A stretch of 64,000 bases of DNA, taken from contig NZ_JAOEGB010000002.1 in assembly GCF_025420585.1 (NCBI RefSeq), forward strand, positions 62,001 through 126,000, written 5' to 3'. Shown here piece after piece: positions 1 to 8,526 of the stretch. Positions within the stretch are counted from its first letter, which is position 1, and each line of letters opens with the position of its first letter. The position numbers and the translations under genes were made by a program. The notes below the pieces were generated by a model. The model saw nothing but the letters and a program-made list of their open reading frames with translations. It was not told the DNA's origin and made no database searches. The DNA is from Planotetraspora sp. A-T 1434 (lineage in GTDB: Bacteria > Actinomycetota > Actinomycetes > Streptosporangiales > Streptosporangiaceae).

Positions 1-23
1 GCCGAACGGTCCCGCGCCGCGGT

Positions 24-1499
24 TCAGATCGAGCGGGGATGCCAGTCGCCGCGGTCGACGTTCAGCGTCTCGGGGGTGTGCAGGCGCACCATCGTCCGGG
101 CGACACCGCGCGGCACCCGCGACGGCGTGAGCAGCGAGACCACCACCATGACGGTGAACGACACCGGCACCGTCCAGGCCGCCGGCTGCGCCAGCAGCGC
201 CTCGGTCCAGCCCGTGTACGGCCCGCCGACTATGGTCGCCAGGACCGCCGCACAGGCCAGCCCACCCCCGATGAGCAGCCCCGCCAGGGCCCCGGCCGTG
301 GTCAGCCTGCGCCACCAGATGCCCAGCACGAGCAGCGGGCAGAACGACGACGCGGCCACCGCGAACGCCAGCCCCACCACGTTGGCGACCGGCAGCGAAC
401 GCGCCATCCCCGCCAGCGCGAACGGCACGACCACCGCGACCGCCGTGGCGACCCGGAACGAGCGCACCCCGCCGTGGAGAATGTCCTGGGCGATCACCCC
501 GGCGACCGAGACCGTCAGCCCCGACGACGTGGACAGGAACGCCGCGAACGCCCCGGCCGTCACGAGTGCGGTCAGCAACTCCCCGGCGATACCGCCCACC
601 AGCCGCCCGGGCAGCGTCAGCACCACCGTGTCGGTGGCCGGCAGGCCGTACACCCGCCCGAGGAAGCCGTAGATCGCCGGCATCAGGTAGAACGCGCCCA
701 GCAGGGTCAGGACCACCAGGGTCGTACGGCGGGCCGCCCGGCCGTCCGGGTTCGTGTAGAAGCGGACCAGCACGTGCGGCAGGCCCATCGTGCCGAGGAA
801 AGTGGCCAGGATGAGCGAGTACGTCTCGTAGAGCGGGTGCTCCCGGCCGTGCAGCGGCAGCGCCCACGGATCGCCGGTCCGGAGCCCCGGAGACCCGCCC
901 GAGCGCCACGCGGCCAGCATGAACACCAGCGGCACGGCGAGCGCGGTGAGCTTCAGCCAGTACTGGAACGCCTGGACGAACGTGATCGACCGCATCCCGC
1001 CCGACAGCACGTTGACCGCGACCACCCCCGCGACCAGCAGCCCCCCGGCCCAGGTCGGCGCGCCCGTGATCGTACGGAACACCAGCCCGGCGCTCTGGAA
1101 CTGCGGCATCAGGTACAGCCAGCCGATCAGCAGGACCAGCACGCTCGACATCCGGCGCACGGCCATCGACTCCAGCCGGGCCTCCGCGAAGTCGGGCAGC
1201 GTGTAGGCCCCCGAACGCCGCAGCGGCGCGGACACCAGCACGAGCAGCACGAGATAGCCGCCCGTCCAGCCGACCGGGAGCCACAGCATGTCCGCGCCGT
1301 AGGTCAGGATGAGCCCGGCGATGCCGAGGAACGACGCCGCCGAGAGATACTCCCCGCCGATCGCCGAGGCGTTCCACAGGGGCGACACCGTCCGGGACGC
1401 GACGTAGAAGTCCGACGTCGTGCGGGACATCCTGATGCCGAACGCCCCGATCAGAAGAGCAGCCAGCATCACCAGGACGACGGCGACGATCCCGCTCAC
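24..1499 (-). CDS. SSS-family sodium/solute (acetate-type) symporter
   Basis: Predicted plasma-membrane importer of a small carboxylate coupled to Na+ or H+, of the ActP/PutP (solute:sodium symporter) family. The 491-aa product opens with a hydrophobic helix (IVAVVLVMLAALLIGAFGI), then carries the family signature SDFYVASR, GGEYLSAASFLG in the second helix, and many further hydrophobic segments, the usual size for the family. I chose the GTG at 1499 because it overlaps the stop of the upstream DUF485-like gene by 4 nt; the frame stays open to 1691, but that extension is Arg-rich and not membrane-like. The DUF485-like partner and the LytTR/LytS pair upstream suggest two-component control of uptake. 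The substrate is inferred, not shown. Confidence 0.86.
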   Translation of the reverse strand: MSGIVAVVLVMLAALLIGAFGIRMSRTTSDFYVASRTVSPLWNASAIGGEYLSAASFLGIAGLILTYGADMLWLPVGWTGGYLVLLVLVSAPLRRSGAYTLPDFAEARLESMAVRRMSSVLVLLIGWLYLMPQFQSAGLVFRTITGAPTWAGGLLVAGVVAVNVLSGGMRSITFVQAFQYWLKLTALAVPLVFMLAAWRSGGSPGLRTGDPWALPLHGREHPLYETYSLILATFLGTMGLPHVLVRFYTNPDGRAARRTTLVVLTLLGAFYLMPAIYGFLGRVYGLPATDTVVLTLPGRLVGGIAGELLTALVTAGAFAAFLSTSSGLTVSVAGVIAQDILHGGVRSFRVATAVAVVVPFALAGMARSLPVANVVGLAFAVAASSFCPLLVLGIWWRRLTTAGALAGLLIGGGLACAAVLATIVGGPYTGWTEALLAQPAAWTVPVSFTVMVVVSLLTPSRVPRGVARTMVRLHTPETLNVDRGDWHPRSI

Positions 1500-1867
1500 C
1501 GGCGTTCTACGAGGTCGGCGAAGTCGCGCTCGTTCCGCTCGGCCTGCCGTACGTAGAGCCAGGCGCCCACGACGAAGGCGGGATAGATCAGACCGGCGAG
1601 CACCACCCACGGCAACGGCACGCCGAGCAGCAGCATCCCGCGCAATTCGGGGACCAGCAGGAACAGCAGCGGCAGCCCGCCGACGACGCACGCCAGCACA
1701 GTGCAGACGAACAGGCCGAGGCGGAACTGCGTCCTCACCAGAGACCGCATGTAGACCTCGCCGAGCCGCGTCTGCTCGTCTATTTCGCGCGTAAGGGGAT
1801 GGCGCGGCCTGCGGGCGGCGGCCGTGCGGGGGCTTGTCACGACGACCCTGCGTGGCTTGCCCGTCAT
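1496..1867 (-). CDS. DUF485-like small membrane protein, symporter partner
   Basis: A 123-aa protein with a basic N-terminal tail and two strong hydrophobic segments (about residues 50-70 and 83-105) followed by a charged C-terminus (RQAERNERDFADL). This is the usual layout of DUF485/YjcH-type proteins encoded directly upstream of SSS acetate symporters. Its stop overlaps the symporter GTG by 4 nt, so the two are probably translationally coupled. It starts 3 nt after the stop of the LytTR regulator, so regulator, small protein and symporter probably share one transcript. The biochemical role of this family is not established; a stabilising or modulating subunit is the common suggestion. Confidence 0.75.
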   Translation of the reverse strand: MTGKPRRVVVTSPRTAAARRPRHPLTREIDEQTRLGEVYMRSLVRTQFRLGLFVCTVLACVVGGLPLLFLLVPELRGMLLLGVPLPWVVLAGLIYPAFVVGAWLYVRQAERNERDFADLVERR

Positions 1868-1870
1868 GAC

Positions 1871-2623
1871 CTACGCCTCCCGCTTCGCTTTGCGGGCCCG
1901 GCGGACCAGGAGGTCACGCAGCTCGCGGGTGTGGCGGCGGCTGACCGGGATCTCGGTCTCCCCGACGCGGACGACGCATCTGCCGGAGTCGATGTGCAAC
2001 TCGTCGATGTGCTTGACCGCGACCAGGTGGCTGCGGTGGACCCGGAGGAACCCCGCCGACGCCCAGCGCTCCTCCAGCGCGGCCAAAGGGATGCGGACCA
2101 GATGGCTCCCCGTCGCGGTGTGCAGCCGGGCGTAGTCGCCCTGGGCCTCGACGTACCGGACCTCGGTGCTCGCCACGAATCTGGTCACCCCACCCAGCTC
2201 GACCGGGATCGTGTCCGCCTGCGGCCCCGCCTCCTTTTCGGTACGGCTGCCGCACACGCGTCTGATCGCCTCGGCGAGCCGTTCCGGCCTGACCGGCTTG
2301 AGCAGGTAGTCCTCGGCCTTGAGCTCGAACGCGTCGACCGCGTGATCCTCGTAGGCCGTCACGAAGACCACCTTCGGCGGCCTGGTGAACTGGGTGAGCA
2401 GCCGGCCGAGCACCACGCCGTCCAGGCCGCGCATGCGGATGTCGAGGAAGACCGCGTCCATCGGCCGTCCGTCGGCCATCGCGCGGTCGAGCAGCTTCAG
2501 CGCCGCGGCCCCGTCGCGGGCGGTCAGGACGTCGCCGATCCGCGCGTCGGCCCTCAGCAGGTACGCCAGGTCCTCCAGGGCGGGCTGCTCATCGTCCACC
2601 GCCAAGACCCGCAGGCCGCTCAC
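1871..2623 (-). CDS. LytTR-family two-component response regulator
   Basis: A 250-aa regulator. Residues 1-120 form a receiver domain with the acidic pair at residues 10-11, the phospho-acceptor Asp61 in VFLDIRM, and Lys in YLLKPVRPERL. Residues about 140-245 form a LytTR DNA-binding domain (VRYVEAQGDYARLHT, FLRVHRSHLVAVKHI, VSRRHTRELRDLL). The start is GTG with a GAGGGG ribosome-binding site. Such regulators pair with LytS-type kinases; the likely partner is the kinase at 3408-4589, although a Uma2 gene lies between them. The adjacent symporter is the most likely target, as in other LytS/LytTR systems that control carboxylate uptake. Confidence 0.9.
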   Translation of the reverse strand: MSGLRVLAVDDEQPALEDLAYLLRADARIGDVLTARDGAAALKLLDRAMADGRPMDAVFLDIRMRGLDGVVLGRLLTQFTRPPKVVFVTAYEDHAVDAFELKAEDYLLKPVRPERLAEAIRRVCGSRTEKEAGPQADTIPVELGGVTRFVASTEVRYVEAQGDYARLHTATGSHLVRIPLAALEERWASAGFLRVHRSHLVAVKHIDELHIDSGRCVVRVGETEIPVSRRHTRELRDLLVRRARKAKREA

Positions 2624-2728
2624 CGACCACCCCTCTCACCACCCCTGAGGGTGCTGACCCGCATGGCCGGAAGTCAACGCCTCCCGCCATCACAACCGGG
2701 TCACAGCCCCGGTGAAGGTGAGCTTCGG

Positions 2729-3322
2729 TCAGCCTCTGCGGCGGCGGACCAGCGCGCCGGGGTCGATCACGACCGTGAACGGCTCGCTGATCGTCGCCGG
2801 CTCCCCAGCCCGGACGGAGTGGATCTGGCGGTATTCGCCCTCGACGAGCTTGAAGACGATGAGGCGCGGCTCCGCCTCGTCAAGCCGGACGACCCAGTAG
2901 AACGGGATGCCAATGCTCGCATACACCTGCCGCTTGGTGATCATGTCCCGCGTGATGGCGTCCTTGCTAGTGATCTCCGTCGCGATCAGCACATCGTCAC
3001 CGGTGAGCAGCTCGTAATTTCCCTCAGCGAGCTTCCCGGGGATCGTCGCCAGGTCGGGGCTCCGATAGCCCTCGAAGAAGCCGGGGACCGCGACGTCGAC
3101 CGGGCCAACGGAGATCAGATCCAGCCCCGCCTCCTCGGCTGCGTCGTCGAGAATGCGCATCAGCCGATAGGCGACACAGAGGTGCTTGAGCGCGGGAGAC
3201 GCCGAGACGAGGAGATTTCCGTCCTCGATCTCGTACCGGAATCCCTCGGGCAACTCGCACGTGTCCCTCCGGGTCCAAGGGTGATCGATCCGGTGCAGAC
3301 CGAAGTCGATGGTCCTGGTCAC
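2729..3322 (-). CDS. Uma2-family (DUF820) PD-(D/E)XK endonuclease-like protein
   Basis: A 197-aa Uma2/DUF820 protein. The restriction-endonuclease-like core shows as YRSPDLATIPG (Asp of the PD motif), then ATEITSKDAITRD (Glu) and ITKRQVYASIGIPFYWVV (Lys and the family YxxxGxxxYW pattern). Uma2 proteins are abundant in actinobacteria and cyanobacteria and have been linked to mobile DNA; their function is mostly unknown. The GTG at 3322 is preceded by GGAGG about 10 nt upstream and is preferred over a TTG at 3343. The gene sits between a histidine kinase and its regulator and seems to have its own promoter, so it looks like inserted cargo rather than part of the signalling pathway. Confidence 0.82.
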   Translation of the reverse strand: MTRTIDFGLHRIDHPWTRRDTCELPEGFRYEIEDGNLLVSASPALKHLCVAYRLMRILDDAAEEAGLDLISVGPVDVAVPGFFEGYRSPDLATIPGKLAEGNYELLTGDDVLIATEITSKDAITRDMITKRQVYASIGIPFYWVVRLDEAEPRLIVFKLVEGEYRQIHSVRAGEPATISEPFTVVIDPGALVRRRRG

Positions 3323-3376
3323 AAGCGCAGATCCTCCAGGCAAGGGGCATCCTGACCGGAGCTAACACTAACAGTA

Positions 3377-3382
3377 ACTATA
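3377..3382 (-). promoter_or_regulatory. Candidate -10 element of the Uma2 gene
   Basis: On the minus strand this reads TATAGT, a good actinobacterial -10 (TANNNT), about 55 nt upstream of the GTG at 3322. I see no clear -35. It lies in the short gap after the kinase stop and overlaps three 6-bp tandem repeats (TAACAC, TAACAG, TAACTA at 3363-3380). Confidence 0.4.
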
Positions 3383-3407
3383 CGATCGCTCTTCGCGTTC
3401 GAGGGAT

Positions 3408-4589
3408 TCAGGTGGCGGAGACGCCGGGGTGGTATTTGGGAACGCGGAGGGTGACCTTGGTGCCGGCGTCGTGGCCGGTCTCGACCACCAGGCCGTACTC
3501 GTCGCCGTAGACCTGGCGGAGCCGCTCATCCACGTTGGCCAGGCCGACGCCGCCCGCTCCCGAGCGGTCCTCCCCCGCCAGGACGCGCCGCAGCCGTTCG
3601 GGGTCCATGCCGATGCCGTCGTCCTCGACCGTGATCCCGCACTCGGCTCCGGCATCCTCGGCGATGATCGTGATCCGGCCGACCCCGGGCTTGCTCTCCA
3701 GGCCGTGCCGTACGGCGTTCTCGACCAGGGGTTGCAGGCACAGGAACGGCACGGCGACCGCCAGCACCTCGGGGGCGATGCGGAGCGTGACCTGTAACTG
3801 GTCGCCGAACCGGGCGCGTTCGAGGGTCAGGTAGCGGTCGATCGACCGGAGCTCCTCGGCCAGCGTCGTGAACTCGCCGTGCCGCCGGAAGGAGTAACGC
3901 GTGAAGTCGGCGAACTCCAGCAGCAGCTCGCGGGCCTGCTCGGGATCGGTCCGGACGAAGGACGCGATCGTCGTGAGGGAGTTGTAGATGAAGTGCGGCG
4001 AGATCTGCGCCCGGAGCGCCCGGACCTCGGCCTCCATGAGCATCGTCCGCGACCGGTCGAGCTCGGCGAGCTCAAGCTGCGAGTCGACCCAGCGGGCCAC
4101 CTCCTGCGCGGCCCGGACGAGCCCGGCCGAGGCGTGGTCGCCGTACGCCGCGAGCGACCCGACCACCCGGTCGTCGGTGGTGAGCGGCACGACCACGGCG
4201 TGCCGTACGGGGCACTCGGGCAGGCCGCAGTCGAGCGCCAGCACCTGCGTGCGGCCGTCCTTCAGGGTCTCGGCGGCGTGCTCGAAGGCCTCATGGGCGT
4301 GGTGCTCCCCCGCGCCGTCGTAGACCAGCAGTTCCTCGCCGTTGGTGATGGCGATCGCGGGCGAGCCGAGCAGCTCCCGCAGATGCCGCGACGCCTTCAG
4401 CGCTCCCGCCTGGGTGAGCCCGGCCCGCAGGGGCGGCGCGGCGAGGGAGGCGGTGTGCAGGGTCTCGAACGTGGCCCGCTCGGCCGGGCTGCTCCCGAGG
4501 TCGCGGCGGCCGCGGAGGACCCGCCACAGCACCACGGCCGGCACGCCGATGAGGACGAGGACGACGAGTGCGGCGACGAGCGGTTCCAC
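3408..4589 (-). CDS. LytS-type sensor histidine kinase with GAF domain
   Basis: A 393-aa kinase. One N-terminal membrane helix (VAALVVLVLIGVPAVVLW) is followed by a GAF-like sensor (about residues 50-170). Next comes the His_kinase domain with the phospho-acceptor in QISPHFIYNSL near residue 198, then an HATPase domain with the N box LVENAVRHGL and the G boxes EDDGIGM and GGVGLANV. This is the short single-helix class related to BtsS/YpdA rather than full LytS with its 5TM domain. It should phosphorylate the LytTR regulator at 1871-2623. It is probably first in the two-component/symporter cluster, but it is separated from the regulator by the Uma2 gene. Confidence 0.88.
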   Translation of the reverse strand: MEPLVAALVVLVLIGVPAVVLWRVLRGRRDLGSSPAERATFETLHTASLAAPPLRAGLTQAGALKASRHLRELLGSPAIAITNGEELLVYDGAGEHHAHEAFEHAAETLKDGRTQVLALDCGLPECPVRHAVVVPLTTDDRVVGSLAAYGDHASAGLVRAAQEVARWVDSQLELAELDRSRTMLMEAEVRALRAQISPHFIYNSLTTIASFVRTDPEQARELLLEFADFTRYSFRRHGEFTTLAEELRSIDRYLTLERARFGDQLQVTLRIAPEVLAVAVPFLCLQPLVENAVRHGLESKPGVGRITIIAEDAGAECGITVEDDGIGMDPERLRRVLAGEDRSGAGGVGLANVDERLRQVYGDEYGLVVETGHDAGTKVTLRVPKYHPGVSAT

Positions 4590-4671
4590 GTCGCCGGAGC
4601 CTACTCGCGTACGGAGGCCGCGACCGCCTCCCCCAGCTCGCTTCTGAGGAAGTGACCAGCGCCATCCGTTG

Positions 4672-4692
4672 AGGCGTCCCGATCGGACGCCT
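4672..4692. terminator. Hairpin after the HIT gene
   Basis: AGGCGTCC at 4672-4679 pairs perfectly with GGACGCCT at 4685-4692 around a 5-nt loop (CGATC). It begins right after the TAA stop of the minus-strand HIT gene. A T-run follows only on the plus strand, so this is a weak intrinsic terminator for HIT, but the position fits. Confidence 0.45.
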
Positions 4693-5139
4693 TTACGTTG
4701 TAGATTTCTTGAGCGCGTCGCGGACGCGGGCCGCGTAGTCCTCGGTCTCCACGTCGTCGGCGTACTTCACCCGCGGCCAGAAGAAGCCGCGCAGGCCGTC
4801 CTTGCGGTTGCGCGGCACCACGTGAACGTGCAGATGCGGGACGCTCTGGCTGACACGGTTGTTGATCGCCACGAAGGTGCCGGCCGCGTCCACGCCTTCC
4901 TCGACCGCGCGAGCAACGGCCTGGACCCGTTCGAAGAAGGGGCCGACCGTCTCGTGCGGCAGGTCGGCCAGGGTCTCCACGTGGGCGTGCGGCACGACGA
5001 GGACGTGCCCCTTGAAGACCGGCCGCGTGTCCAGGAACGCGGCCGCGACCTCGTCGGACAGCACGACATACGCGGGCTTGTCCCCGGCGGCGATGTCACA
5101 GAACAGGCATCCGGCCAGGCGTGTCCCTCTGGCGATCAT
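4693..5139 (-). CDS. HIT-family nucleotide hydrolase
   Basis: A 148-aa histidine-triad protein of the Hint/HIT branch, which hydrolyses nucleotide phosphoramidates or dinucleoside polyphosphates in the cytoplasm. The N-terminal CLFCDIAAGDKPAYVV and the substrate-side FKGHVLVVPHAHVE are typical, and the catalytic triad is intact in SVPHLHVHVVPR. I start it at the ATG at 5139 (MIARGTRL); an in-frame GTG at 5157 would add six residues and touch the repeat array upstream. It lies downstream of an acyl-CoA dehydrogenase, separated by the array at 5159-5280. I see no functional link to that gene. Confidence 0.87.
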   Translation of the reverse strand: MIARGTRLAGCLFCDIAAGDKPAYVVLSDEVAAAFLDTRPVFKGHVLVVPHAHVETLADLPHETVGPFFERVQAVARAVEEGVDAAGTFVAINNRVSQSVPHLHVHVVPRNRKDGLRGFFWPRVKYADDVETEDYAARVRDALKKSTT

Positions 5140-5158
5140 CTCCGTATTGTCCCCCACC

Positions 5159-5280
5159 CGTGCATGATCACGAACAGGGTGTGGGCAGGTCAGGCGACCC
5201 GCCCGGGAACTCGTGCATGATCACGGCAAGGGTTGTCGCAGGGCAGGCGGCATTTCCGGGAACTTGTGCATGATCACGGC
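5159..5280. repeat. Array A of a 53-bp intergenic repeat (3 cores)
   Basis: Three copies of the core TGCATGATCACG start at 5161, 5214 and 5267, exactly 53 bp apart. The two complete inter-core segments resemble each other: both have AGGGT, GCAGG or GGCAGG, CAGGCG and CCGGGAACT at matching offsets. The array occupies the gap between the acyl-CoA dehydrogenase stop (5293) and the HIT gene start. The same family occurs at 18439, 22588 and 40542. The core contains the palindrome TGATCA. Confidence 0.9.
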
Positions 5281-5292
5281 AGGGGTGGGGGG

Positions 5293-6453
5293 TCACCAGC
5301 CGAGGGTGGTGGTGCCCTGGAGGAGCGACTTGGCGATGATCAGGCGCTGGATGTCGTTGGTGCCCTCGCCGATCACCATCAGGGGCGCGTCGCGGTAGAG
5401 GCGCTCGACCACGAACTCCTGCGAGTAGCCGTATCCCCCGTGGACGCGCATCGCCTCAGTCGTGGCCCTCATCGCGACCTCCGAGGCGAAATACTTGGCC
5501 ATCGCGGCCTCGGTCGTCACGGCGCCCGACTCCGACCGCACGGCCGCCCAGTAGGTCATCAGCCGGGCGGCCTGGATCTCCGTCGCCATGTCGGCCAGCT
5601 TGAGCCGGATCGCCTGGAAGTCCGCGATCGGCTGCCCGAACGCCTGCCGCTCCCGGGAGTAGCCGAGCGCCGCTTCGTAGGCGCACTGGGCGACTCCCAC
5701 GGCCCTGGCCGCGATGTTGATCCGGCCCAGCTCCAACGCCGAGAGCACCTGGCGCATGCCCCGCCCCTCCACGCCTCCGAGCAGCCGCGACGCGGGCACG
5801 CGGACGCCCTCCAGGACCACCTCGCACGTCTCCGTGCCCCTGTATCCAAGCTTGGGCAGGTCCCTGCTGATCGTGAGGCCCTCGCTGGACGCGTCCACCA
5901 GCAGGACCGACATGCCCTTGTGGGCGGGGCTCTCGGCCGAGGTCTTCACGAGCACGGGGAGCGGGTCGGCGTGCCTGGCGTTGGTGATCCAGGTCTTCGT
6001 CCCGTCGATCACGTAGTGGTCGCCGTCCCGCACGGCCCGGGTGCGGATGCCCTGCAGGTCGGTCCCCGCGCCCGGCTCGGTCAGCGCGATGCCGGTACGG
6101 CGGGCCCCCGTGGCCAGCTCGGGCAGGTAGCGCGAGCGCTGCTCGTCGGTGCCGTGCTCGGCGATCATCCAGGTCGCCAGCGAGTGCGAGCCCAGGATCC
6201 CCGCGACGCCCATCCAGCCACGGGCGATCTCTTCGAAGACCAGGGCGAACGACACCCGGTCGAGGTCGAGCCCGCCGTACCTCTCGGGAATCGTGATGCC
6301 GAACAGCCCCATCTGCCGGAACCGCTCGATGATCTCGGCCGGGTGGCGTCCGGCGCGCTCCCACTCGGCGGCCACCGGAACGATGTCCCTCTCGACGAAC
6401 TCGCGCAGCGTCCGCTGGAACAGCCGCTGGTCCTCGTTCAGCTCGAAGTCCAT
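5293..6453 (-). CDS. Acyl-CoA dehydrogenase
   Basis: A 386-aa FAD-dependent acyl-CoA dehydrogenase that introduces a 2,3 double bond into an acyl-CoA and passes electrons to ETF. Visible motifs are ALTEPGAGTDLQG (flavin/substrate loop), WITNARHAD, YSRERQAFGQPIADFQAI, GGYGYSQEFVVERLYRDA, and the C-terminal GEGTNDIQRLI, which carries the catalytic-base Glu of the short-chain class. The start MDFELNEDQ at 6453 overlaps the stop of the upstream MaoC gene (ATGA), so the two are co-translated. The pairing with a hydratase suggests a beta-oxidation-like or branched acyl-CoA route. The exact substrate cannot be read from the sequence. Confidence 0.92.
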   Translation of the reverse strand: MDFELNEDQRLFQRTLREFVERDIVPVAAEWERAGRHPAEIIERFRQMGLFGITIPERYGGLDLDRVSFALVFEEIARGWMGVAGILGSHSLATWMIAEHGTDEQRSRYLPELATGARRTGIALTEPGAGTDLQGIRTRAVRDGDHYVIDGTKTWITNARHADPLPVLVKTSAESPAHKGMSVLLVDASSEGLTISRDLPKLGYRGTETCEVVLEGVRVPASRLLGGVEGRGMRQVLSALELGRINIAARAVGVAQCAYEAALGYSRERQAFGQPIADFQAIRLKLADMATEIQAARLMTYWAAVRSESGAVTTEAAMAKYFASEVAMRATTEAMRVHGGYGYSQEFVVERLYRDAPLMVIGEGTNDIQRLIIAKSLLQGTTTLGW

Positions 6454-6971
6454 CACGCCTCCATCGGACCGGTCGCGGCCTCCGGGAAGTACCCCTTGTC
6501 GTGAGGGGCGTCCCGCTTGTAGACCATGACCGCGCGGCGCCAGGACATGACCTCGGCGCCGTCCTGGTTCAGGCCGCGGGTCCGGCACTCGACGATCCCG
6601 GCGTACGGCCGGGACCTCGACTCGCGCTTGCCGAGCACCATGGACTCGGCGTAGAGCGTGTCGCCGACGAACACGGGATGGGTCAGCCTGATCTCGTCCC
6701 AGCCCAGGTTCATCATCGCCGTCTGGCTGACGTCGATCACCGAGAGCCCGAGGACGATCGCCACGGACAGGCCCGAGTTGACGATGATCCGCCCGACCGG
6801 CGACCTCTCCGCGAAGTGGGCGTTGAAGTGGTTCTGATTGGTGTTCATCGTCAGCAGCGTGAACCAGGTGTTGTCCGCCTCGCTGATGGTGCGGCCCAGA
6901 GGGTGCTGGTAGACGTCCCCGACCACGAAGTCCTCGTAATGGCGCCCGATCCGGGCTTCATGCACCGTCAC
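6453..6971 (-). CDS. MaoC-family (R)-hydratase
   Basis: A 172-aa hot-dog-fold protein of the MaoC dehydratase family, which hydrates enoyl-CoAs of the (R) series. The catalytic Asp/His region shows as ISEADNTWF and NQNHFNAHFAERSPVGR, and the second half keeps FVGDTLYAESMV, typical of mesaconyl-CoA hydratase-like members. It is the first gene of a two-gene operon with the acyl-CoA dehydrogenase, overlapping by ATGA. A role as the hydratase acting after that dehydrogenase is the simplest inference. Confidence 0.85.
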   Translation of the reverse strand: MTVHEARIGRHYEDFVVGDVYQHPLGRTISEADNTWFTLLTMNTNQNHFNAHFAERSPVGRIIVNSGLSVAIVLGLSVIDVSQTAMMNLGWDEIRLTHPVFVGDTLYAESMVLGKRESRSRPYAGIVECRTRGLNQDGAEVMSWRRAVMVYKRDAPHDKGYFPEAATGPMEA

Positions 6972-7003
6972 GCCAGAATCCTATTCTGGAGCCATGGGCG
7001 CCG

Positions 7004-7963
7004 TCAGGTCTGACTCAGGCCGTCGTTCTCCTTGTCCTTCGGCTCGTCGCGCGGCTCGACGAACGGCTCCGCCGCGGACCCCTCCTCCACGATCTTCCGC
7101 CCCCGCTGGAGCTCCGCGTCGAACTCCGCCCCGATGAGGATCGCGATGTTCGACAGCCAGAGCCACACGAGGAACACCACGACCGCCGCGAGCGTGCCGT
7201 ACGTCTTGTTGTAGGAGCTGAACCTCGCCACGTACAGCCCGAACCCGGCCGACACGATCATCCACAGCACGACGGACGTCAGGCTGCCCGGCGTCAGCCA
7301 GCGGACGCCCGGCTGCCGGACGTTGGGGGCGGCGTAGAACAGCAGGGTGATCATCCCGGCCGCCAGGATCACCAGCACCGGCCACTTCGCGATGTTCCAG
7401 GCCGTCACCGCGACGCCGCCGAGCCCGAGGAGCCTCCCCACGATCTCCGACAGCCGCCCGGTGAGGGTGACCGCCACCGCGGCGGCCGCCATCAGGATCA
7501 CCAGCACCAGCGTGAGCAGGACCCGCAGCGGCGTGACCTTCCAGAACGGCCGGCCCTCCGGGATGTCGAAGATGGCGTTGGTCGCGCGGATGAACGCCGC
7601 GATGTAGCCGGAGGCCGCCCAGAGGGCGAGCAGCAGACCGCCGATGGCGAACACCCCCGCGGTCCCCTGGTTGTTGCTGACGTTGCCGAGGCCGGTCCAC
7701 AGCAGCTGCTGAACCGGCCCCGGTGTCAGCCCCTTGATGTTGCCCAGCAGGCCCTCGACGGCGCCCGGGCCCAGCAGGCCCACGATCGACACCAGCACGA
7801 TGAGCCCGGGGAAGATCGACAGAACGGCGTAGTAGGTCAGGGCCGCGGCCCAGTCCGGGATGTTGTCGTTCTTGAACTCCCGGGCGGTGCGCTTGAGCGC
7901 CGCCAGCCAGTCGCGGCGTGACAGCCGCTTCACCGGCCCCTTGTCGTCCTTACGGTCAGCCAT
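7004..7963 (-). CDS. YihY/BrkB-family inner-membrane protein
   Basis: A 319-aa polytopic membrane protein of the YihY/UPF0761 family, once misannotated as ribonuclease BN. The family signature AALTYYAVLSIFPGLIVLVS follows a basic cytoplasmic N-terminus, and about six hydrophobic segments end with FLVWLWLSNIAILIGAEFDAEL, the conserved last-helix motif. The tail after residue 290 is charged. Function is unknown. The two genes upstream, both minus strand (DUF3618, DUF1469), are envelope proteins commonly found together in actinobacteria. Confidence 0.88.
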   Translation of the reverse strand: MADRKDDKGPVKRLSRRDWLAALKRTAREFKNDNIPDWAAALTYYAVLSIFPGLIVLVSIVGLLGPGAVEGLLGNIKGLTPGPVQQLLWTGLGNVSNNQGTAGVFAIGGLLLALWAASGYIAAFIRATNAIFDIPEGRPFWKVTPLRVLLTLVLVILMAAAAVAVTLTGRLSEIVGRLLGLGGVAVTAWNIAKWPVLVILAAGMITLLFYAAPNVRQPGVRWLTPGSLTSVVLWMIVSAGFGLYVARFSSYNKTYGTLAAVVVFLVWLWLSNIAILIGAEFDAELQRGRKIVEEGSAAEPFVEPRDEPKDKENDGLSQT

Positions 7964-7986
7964 CTGTCGTCGTCGTCCCGGCCTGC

Positions 7987-8526
7987 CTATCGGCTCCTCT
8001 TCCTCCGCAGCAACGTCCGCACGACGAGGAGCGCCACCGCGCCGGCGGCGATGGCCACGGCGGGACGCCGCCTGGCCTGCTCCGCCACCTTGTCGGCCGC
8101 GTCCTTCACCGTGTCCGGCGTGACGTCGCGGACCCGCTCGGCGACCTTGTCGGCCGCGTCCTTCACCGTGTCCGGCGTGGCCTCGCGGACCCGCTCCACG
8201 ACCTCCGCGGCCTTCTCCTTCGCCATGATCTTCGTCCCCTCCACTTTCTCCTGTGCTCTTGTCTTCACGTCGGCCTTGGCGGCCAGGGCGTCGATGGTGT
8301 CGCCGAGGTCCTCGCGCGTCCGGGCGATGTCCTGCCGCACTTCGGTCAGCTCGTCCGCCGAGTCGGCCGGATGCGCCGGGTCGGGCGAGCCGGCCGGCGT
8401 CGCCTGGCGCTGCGGCACCGCGTTCAGCGACTCGGTCTCCGTCACCGGGTCGGTGACGTCCTGGCGGTGAACCCCCACGCCGCCGGCGCCCGTCCGGGCG
8501 TCGCGCCCGGGGTCGGTCTCGGTCAT
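7987..8526 (-). CDS. DUF3618 membrane-anchored protein with 19-residue repeats
   Basis: A 179-aa protein. Residues about 60-100 carry the DUF3618 signature ELTEVRQDIARTREDLGDTI. Next is an amphipathic Lys/Ala/Glu region with two nearly identical 19-residue units (VKDAADKVAERVRDVTPDT type), matching a tandem 57-bp DNA repeat starting at 8087 and 8144. A single hydrophobic helix (AVAIAAGAVALLVVRTLL) precedes the basic C-terminus. The family usually accompanies DUF1469 proteins, as here: the ATG overlaps the stop of the upstream DUF1469 gene by 4 nt. The long helical part may lie along the membrane; no function is established. Confidence 0.82.
   Translation of the reverse strand: MTETDPGRDARTGAGGVGVHRQDVTDPVTETESLNAVPQRQATPAGSPDPAHPADSADELTEVRQDIARTREDLGDTIDALAAKADVKTRAQEKVEGTKIMAKEKAAEVVERVREATPDTVKDAADKVAERVRDVTPDTVKDAADKVAEQARRRPAVAIAAGAVALLVVRTLLRRKRSR

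Noticed and set aside
5159-5280. The 53-bp arrays as CRISPR
   Set aside because: Only 12 bp are truly conserved, the rest of each unit also resembles its neighbour instead of being unique, arrays have only two or three units, and no cas gene is present.
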